Positions 58,551-64,000 of a DNA stretch of 64,000 nt are shown here, piece by piece. The position numbers and the translations under genes are program-made. The stretch is taken from assembly GCF_037126465.1 (NCBI RefSeq), contig NC_088201.1, forward strand, positions 7,879,001 through 7,943,000. The letters run 5' to 3'. Position 1 is the first letter of the stretch. Each line of letters begins with the position of its first letter. Source of the stretch: Ornithodoros turicata (Eukaryota; Arthropoda; Arachnida; Ixodida; Argasidae). Under the pieces are notes generated by a model. It saw only the letters and a program-made list of their open reading frames with translations. It ran no database searches and was not told where the DNA came from.

Positions 58551-61500
58551 CCCTGTTGAAAAAAAGCCAAATAGGTTGTATGCGATCCTATTTATCCTAT
58601 ACAAATTGATGTAGGATCCTTTATGTCCTATTTTGTATCATGTGGGAGAGTTGTGGGCTCCTACATGCCCTATATTAATTCACATATAGGTGAGTCATAG
58701 GATCCTACATGTCTCATATTAGGCTATGTAGGAGAGTTGTGGTGTCCTACTTGTCCCATATTCGGCAATATAGGAGAGTTGTAGGACACTACATCGCCTA
58801 TATCCGGCTACGTAGCAGACTTGTAGGATCCTACAAGGCATCAAAAAGGAGCTATGGGAGATCTTACGTGGCCTGTTTGGTTTCATGTGGGGAGGACGTG
58901 GGGAATTATTTTGAGATATGGAAGTGATATATTAACACAGCAACAAACATTATTTGATTCCTTCAAAACAGGGGCCCAGAACGAACTAGTCATGTTCAAT
59001 CATGTTTTGCCAACGCGCACACATACGGCAGGTTATCAAGTGCGAATTCTATTAGAACCACTGCAAATGAATATATTTTTTTAGGTTGAAAACAACTGAA
59101 TGGACTGGTTGCATTCATTTATGGAACATGCATAGAGTATGCCCATTACTAGTCGACGAAACATCAAGCATACAATGATGCGTGCATTCCTTTGAGTACT
59201 ATTTAAGCACAAACTTCGACAACAGTGCGCAACAGGTCGAGGTGGCGGTTGAACGCCATCGAGCGACATTGCGGTGTCGATGGGGTTTTCGGTCTAATTT
59301 CTACGACTAAACCGGTTCTATCAGGACGTGGCTTGTTGTGACGGATTCCCCAATCCTTCGCCTTCACGTGCACGCTCACGGCTCGCAGGAAATCCTAAGA
59401 GTAGTCGAGATACTTGAAAATTCCAGGCCTCCGTCTGCACTTCCGATACATTCGGAGCTCCGTAACATCCGCCCCGGTGGTCATGTCGACGCCAGAATTT
59501 CCGTCCTAGTAGGACATGAGTCGCTCTACGATCGGTCAAATGGAACCATGAGTCGGTCTTTAGCGGTTCGGGGGTTGTGGGCAGAGACGCGTTCGTAACT
59601 CTGTTTTTTTAAGCTTTGATGCCCTTTTTCGGACGGAAGCCCGCGTCGGACAGTTTTCACCTTTCTAGAGTGTACTCGCCTCAACTCGGTGAACGTGGCA
59701 AAATTTACTACAGCTGTCAAAGTCTTCTGGTTCTCGAGCTACCGGTTTCCGTGTTTACACTCCTCCCAATACATGGGACTGCCGGCTGTTTTTCCCCTAA
59801 AACCGTTTCCATCGCACCTACAGAGTCGTGTTTGACATAGTTTTGAAGCTCTTGACGTGCTCTTTCCAACCGCTTTAATCCCGTAAGCGCGAGACTCTCC
59901 GTTCCCCAGATATGGGCTTTGCAGTTGGAGGGTCATGGCACTGGCGCCAGCAAGTCTGGCTGACGCCGCTCGGAGACGCTTCCGTGGGTGCCGTTCCTTT
60001 AGTGCCGTAATCTCGCTTACCTAACGTCCAATTTACTGGAAATTTTGGATGCGTGTTCTTCGTTCTTTGCTCTACAACTTTTCAATTCGCACCTTCCGTC
60101 TATTTACTACAGGTTATGGCGTTATTCCCGAAATTCCTTAGGCTGACTCTCCTTCTGTGCACCTTCGTCCCTGTTTTTAGGTTTGAACCCTGTGGGAGAT
60201 CTGAATCACCTATTAATGGATTCGTGCACTCCGAACACCGAACGGCTAGAAACTTGCGGGATCTTTTTATCTCTCTCCATCCTCGAGTGAGGACAAACAT
60301 GGCAAAAGCGGCTCGTTATACATGGGGCTGGGGGCATTTTTTTCGATGTCGGTTGTTTGTTGGCGTAGAAATGTGATTGAAGACTTATTTTGACGGGAAA
60401 AACGTCCTCTTTCCAATGGCACTGGTCACCCGTACGCGCGACTTTCTGCTTTCTGGATGTAGCGCGAGGAGAGCATGGTGGAGAGAGCCGTTACAGCCAG
60501 GCGGCGCCGTTGGAGCTTGGAATTCCTCCAGCTCATTTGGAAGGGAAATCATAGAAGCGTTCGGACGCATGTCCAGAGAGCTCTCGTTCGGGAAGCGTCT
60601 TTCGTCGTAGTTTTGGTGGTTTTGGTGCCCCGCAGTGCTGTGACTGTATTTCATGCCTTACTAGTGGTATCTGGACCTGTTTCTGTGTGTGTACCTTGGA
60701 AGACCGAAAGCTGTTGGATTTCGTGAATTGAAGGTTAGTTGTGTGCATGTAATGCCATGTTTCGTGCACCTTTTGCTTTGTATTCTTCCTAGCGTGTGGG
60801 TTCCTATAACTTTATCCGCTCAGTGCGATTATTACCCTATTGTTACCTATTTCCTTATCCTCCATCTGTAATCTTGTGCTCTTACCCTGTTGGTTAACCT
60901 GTATCATCACTTAACATCAGGTTGATATAATGTGTGATGCTTCTGCGGCCCTGCTACAGGGTACCGGTGCTCTAAAGATACAGATCTTCCTTTTTTGGTT
61001 ATTAATTCATAATAACTCAGCTTGTGTCATGCATATTTTCCCCGAGTGTGGAAGGAATATGACAGAATGTAAATAGTTGCGGATATTATAACTCAACGTG
61101 CATTGTTTTCACCCTGTTCAGGTAATGCCTTACTGACACCCTTGCTTTAGCCCCAGTTGTCATAGTTAATTGATCTTACTGCTAACAAACAAAGCCATTG
61201 TCTTTGGACCTCAAGTAACAGCATATGTGGGAAGTCTGGTTAACCTGTGCACGAGTTTTGGCATATTTTATGTGACACATAATGTATTATCCCTTGTTAA
61301 ATCTAGCTTCCTAACTCACTTTATTGTTTCAGATGCCTACAAGAAATATATCTTAGAGCTATCATCTAGCATGATCTGTAAAGGTGTTGAAGACGCTGTA
61401 CATCAGGCAAGAGTGTGATTGTTCAACAGACATGTCACAGGGATGATGAACGATATCAATAAAAAAAAAATAGAAGCTGCATGATTTGTTATTTCCTAAT

Positions 61501-61790
61501 ATACACAGCACAATAGGGTGCACAAATTATACGGGATCACAACGAGAGACTTGAACCTATTTGCATGTAGGACCCAACGTAGGTCCCACAATCAAATAGG
61601 ATCCTGTTAATATGTAGGATCGCATTTGCATGTAGGTCCCCCAACCAAATAGGATCCTGTTTATATGTAGGATCGCATTTGCATGTAGGACCCACAATTA
61701 AACAGGATCCTATTTGTATGTAGGTTCCTTCATCATGTAGGACCTGGTGTCATAATACCATATGGAGTCAAGTAGGAATTTCCAATAGGG
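58551..61790. mobile_element. Candidate 3.2-kb element with subterminal tandem repeats
   Basis: The left flank (about 58580-58850) and right flank (about 61555-61750) are both tandem arrays, with units of about 55-65 bp, of the same vocabulary (TATGTAGGATCC, GTAGGATCGCATTTGCATGT, CCTACATGTC). Weak terminal similarity (CCCTGTTGAAAA at the left; CCCTATTGGAAA inverted at the right) and TTAGC near both outer edges suggest one element. The interior has no recognisable transposase but does contain an exon-like end (61333-61419) with a poly(A) signal. Boundaries are uncertain. Confidence 0.4.
61333..61466 (+). CDS. Possible terminal exon of an unrecognised transcript
   Basis: A strong acceptor (CTTTATTGTTTCAG ending at 61332) is followed by 28 sense codons (DAYKKYILELSSSM then ICKGVEDAVHQARV) and a TGA near 61417. 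AATAAAAAA follows about 40 nt later (near 61458), with an A-run typical of a processed 3' end. I recognise no protein family and could not find a confident upstream exon; the coding end is the TGA, and the interval given runs to the poly(A) signal. It may belong to the surrounding candidate element. Confidence 0.3.
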
Positions 61791-62543
61791 TTAGCAATTT
61801 TCCACCCACACAGAGTAAGAAATAGAAAACGGTTCTTTCTTGGCAAGTCGTGCGCTATGCATGTCTCAAGATTATATATCACTCAATATATCACGGTATA
61901 ATTCAAAGTATACAGGCTTGTATGTAACAAGAACAGTTGGAAGACAGCGTGAAATGCAGTCCCCGACCCTTTGACACTCAGTTAGTCCCGAGAGGGGCTA
62001 ATTTTTGTGGCAACGCATTTAGTCCCGAAAAAGACTACACTTTCACTACTTTCTTCTTCTTCTTCTTAGGGTGCATACAGGTGTGAAACACACGTTGCAG
62101 TCACATCATCGAACTGTCTCTCCGAAGATGTCACCCACACAGGCTCAAATGATCGCATAATCTACTATGTACTATACGTACTCGCAAGTCAGTGATGATG
62201 TAGGAATTCACTCGGAGAAATTTGCTCTGACGTTGTCCGTGGCTTGAAAGTTCGCTCATGCCGCAAAGTTCTTCGAGATTTGAACTGCAATGCAGCCAGC
62301 ATGCAGCCACGATGGGCGACTTACGACAGCTCAGTGGCTTATGACAGCTCAGTAGGGATTATGTCGTAAGATACCAATGTCTTATAACGCCTCTTGAGTC
62401 CTGGCTTTTCGTAAGTGCCGCGTGCAACGCAGTTAAGAGAGGTTTTTTTTTTCGCTGTGGGCTTTTTGTGAATCTAACCCCTGGTTCAGATGGAAGACAG
62501 CAGCGGCAATTTCTGTTAATGTTTTCCACTCAGTTCCACTGCG
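61791..62543. other. Intergenic; no gene recognised
   Basis: Contains a CTTCTTCTTCTTCTT microsatellite near 62052 and small inverted motifs (TTACGACAGCTCAGTGGCTT and a near copy TTATGACAGCTCAGTAGGGA at about 62321 and 62339, a direct repeat of about 20 bp). No coding similarity. Confidence 0.4.
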
Positions 62544-62551
62544 TATAAAAG
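62544..62551 (+). promoter_or_regulatory. Consensus TATA box
   Basis: TATAAAAG, followed 30-34 nt later by an initiator-like CTACAGTG (near 62574-62581). It lies about 45 nt upstream of the ATG at 62596. The spacing is that of an arthropod TATA/Inr core promoter. Confidence 0.45.
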
Positions 62552-62595
62552 CCCAGTAGGGAAACTTATGCGACTACAGTGAAGAGCGGTTAAAA

Positions 62596-62790
62596 ATGTT
62601 TCTCTTTTACTGGAAACTTCAAGACTCTGCCCCACCGAGGTCCGATACGGACCAGAAACCTAACGTGGTCTTTCCGACAGAATCCACACAAGCCCTGCCG
62701 CCACCCGAGAGCAACAACAGAACCTTGCTAAAGAATGGCAACAGAAGGACCCAATTTCGAGGTCTGCTGGCGAAGTCTTCCTCAGTATAG
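62596..62790 (+). CDS. Small unrecognised ORF in a compact possible transcription unit
   Basis: A 64-codon open frame (MFLFYWKLQDSAPP to LLAKSSSV), polar and proline/serine-rich after the first ten residues, with no signal peptide, transmembrane segment or domain I recognise. What lifts it above chance is the context: a TATA box and initiator about 50 nt upstream and AATAAA at 62912-62917 downstream, giving an intronless unit of about 350 bp. It could equally be a non-coding RNA, a processed pseudogene or coincidence. Confidence 0.3.
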   Translation: MFLFYWKLQDSAPPRSDTDQKPNVVFPTESTQALPPPESNNRTLLKNGNRRTQFRGLLAKSSSV

Positions 62791-62911
62791 CAACTTGCAC
62801 TGGGTTCCCCTGAGAGAATATGTAGTTTCAAACAGCTTTTACTCATTTTCTCAACGTCTTTTAGCCTTATGCATTCTCTCTTTTAACATCCATCAAATCG
62901 GCGCGTATTTC

Positions 62912-62917
62912 AATAAA
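62912..62917 (+). terminator. Poly(A) signal AATAAA of the compact unit
   Basis: AATAAAAG about 120 nt after the TGA/TAG of the small ORF. A minus-strand ORF at 62920-63108 overlaps the region beyond it but has no recognisable domain. Confidence 0.35.
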
Positions 62918-63529
62918 AGTTACAATTCGCACTGTGTGGAGGAATTATGATGTTGCATCTTAGACTTCTTGCGTCCTGGATGTATTGCGGCTTCCATTTG
63001 CAGTGCCTGACTGAGGGCGGCATAGCACGCACGAATCAGCTGCGGGTCAGGAACTCCAGGTGACTTCGGAATACCAGTGCGCCCCGGACGTGACGCCACG
63101 TTCTCCACTCGGCTGGTAGACCTGTATTTTTAAAATAGAGAGCCGTACCTTGTAGGTAAATAAACGTTAACAATAATAACAAAAAATATAGTAATAGGTA
63201 ATAAACGATACTTGTACACGGTGTGCGTGCTTCTGTTGCTATGTACAATCGGGGCGACACACAGCCTATAGTTCCTGCACTGGAGAGTAAAGAACTGAAA
63301 ATTGCGTGACTGTGGTACGCGTTATACACCGAACTCTTTTCAATTTTCGCTAATTTTAAGGGGTGCGCGTTATACACAGATAAATACGGTAATTAATTAC
63401 TTTACAGGTCGGAGAAAGAGTTCATCAATCGATCACACTATGAGGACCCTAGAACATTGCAAAACACCCTTTTGGGAGGGTGTGCTCTTGTATGAGAGTG
63501 TAGATATACGTGATGGAAAGTAATTTTTC

Positions 63530-63705
63530 CGAGGCTGGAACATACAAAAGGGATAAACGCAACACAAGCCTCAAGGTACCTAGGGACATGAACAGTTGAA
63601 ACATTGGCGGCGTCGAAAGAGCCAGACAACGGCGGGATTTGAACCTCGCATCTCTGGATTACCCGTCGAGCGCCTTTACCAATTCGACCACGTTGGCATC
63701 CGCTA
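63530..63705. repeat. Retroposon body with tRNA-like sequence on the minus strand
   Basis: On the minus strand, from about 63700 down to 63625, GCCAACGTGGTCGAATTGG (acceptor and box A), an anticodon-like CTCGA-CGGGTAA-TCCAG loop, and box B GGTTCAAATCC occur with tRNA spacing. The acceptor arms pair at 6 of 7, while the anticodon and T stems have mismatches. Upstream on the plus strand, AAAGGGATAAACGCAACACA and AGCCTCAA match the body near 57190. It looks like a tRNA-derived retroposon rather than a working tRNA. Confidence 0.5.
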
Positions 63706-64000
63706 TCCGACGACTTGCCTGGGGGCCGCATTTGTCTGGGCATGCCTCGTACTTATATGTCGTATGAGTGCTGAAATACACATGAAAAGGAGTTAGTTAG
63801 GATACCGCAGAATTACACCGAAAAATGTGCTTAAAATTGTGATGGGCGCTTGAAGATGGAAACGGGGGAATATGCGGGGAGGCTGGTTACGAGGACTTGC
63901 TACTCCATATTCGTAACCTTGTTGCAGGGTATCGAGCCTAAATGTGTCGCTGTTAAGAGCGCTCGATCCACAGAAGCCCACTTCAACCACGGCATCATGA
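63706..64000. other. Window end; no gene recognised
   Basis: A minus-strand open frame at 63793-63990 runs toward the window edge but shows no family similarity, so I cannot tell whether a gene continues beyond the window. Confidence 0.4.

Noticed and set aside
59321..60376. Open frames on both strands in the 59.3-60.4 kb stretch as a transposase
   Set aside because: I could not find a DDE, zinc-finger or other diagnostic motif in any frame, and the frames are short and overlapping.
61556..61735. CRISPR-like array (repeats of GTAGGATC separated by unique sequence)
   Set aside because: Units are degenerate tandem repeats without constant-length spacers, in a eukaryotic repeat element.

Overview
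The window is a piece of an animal nuclear genome, most likely a tick (Acari: Ixodida). It holds two complete, many-exon genes that encode conserved eukaryotic proteins. Introns are GT-AG with two GC-AG exceptions. The rest is dense with short DNA transposons and retroposons. The tick call rests on remembered resemblance of the dispersed repeat at about 1,583 and 20,690 and of the retroposon tails to tick and arthropod repeats, plus invertebrate-like divergence of the two proteins. It has not been checked by a search.

Genes. A 26S proteasome ubiquitin receptor, PSMD4/Rpn10, lies on the minus strand (coding exons 34,839 down to 21,757; 11 exons, 404 codons). The exocyst subunit EXOC4/Sec8 lies on the plus strand (coding exons 35,165 to 50,913; 27 exons, 966 codons). 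I assembled both exon by exon by matching conserved protein blocks to splice sites. In both models every reading-frame phase closes and the total coding length is a multiple of three. The two genes are head to head, with 325 bp between start codons, so they probably share a bidirectional promoter. One gene serves protein degradation and the other vesicle tethering, so the pairing suggests shared housekeeping expression rather than a shared pathway.

Layout. 1-21,100: no recognisable gene; low-complexity CGGAAAC-type blocks, tandem and inverted repeats, a GC-rich island at about 12.6-13.4 kb, and a hAT-like palindromic element at 17.9-18.45 kb. 21.1-34.8 kb: PSMD4, with introns carrying pogo-like and hAT-like MITEs and a LINE 3' end. 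34.84-35.16 kb: shared promoter region. 35.2-51.0 kb: EXOC4, with introns holding a long fold-back hairpin, four TIR elements and a hexamer minisatellite. 51.2-51.8 kb: nested MITEs. 52.95-55.95 kb: a 5'-truncated, frameshifted non-LTR retrotransposon (RT plus RNase H) with a 10-bp target duplication. 56.4-57.5 kb: a TIR element with an exact 8-bp target duplication that contains a tRNA-like sequence. 58.55-61.8 kb: a possible 3.2-kb element with subterminal tandem repeats. 62.5-62.95 kb: a compact possible transcription unit. 63.6 kb: another tRNA-like sequence.

The most informative signals are transposon insertions whose empty sites are visible elsewhere in the window, a 475-bp-arm inverted repeat inside an EXOC4 intron, and a pair of sister hAT-like MITEs sharing one target duplication. 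I found no CRISPR, operon, phage or other prokaryotic feature, and no wholly new protein system.
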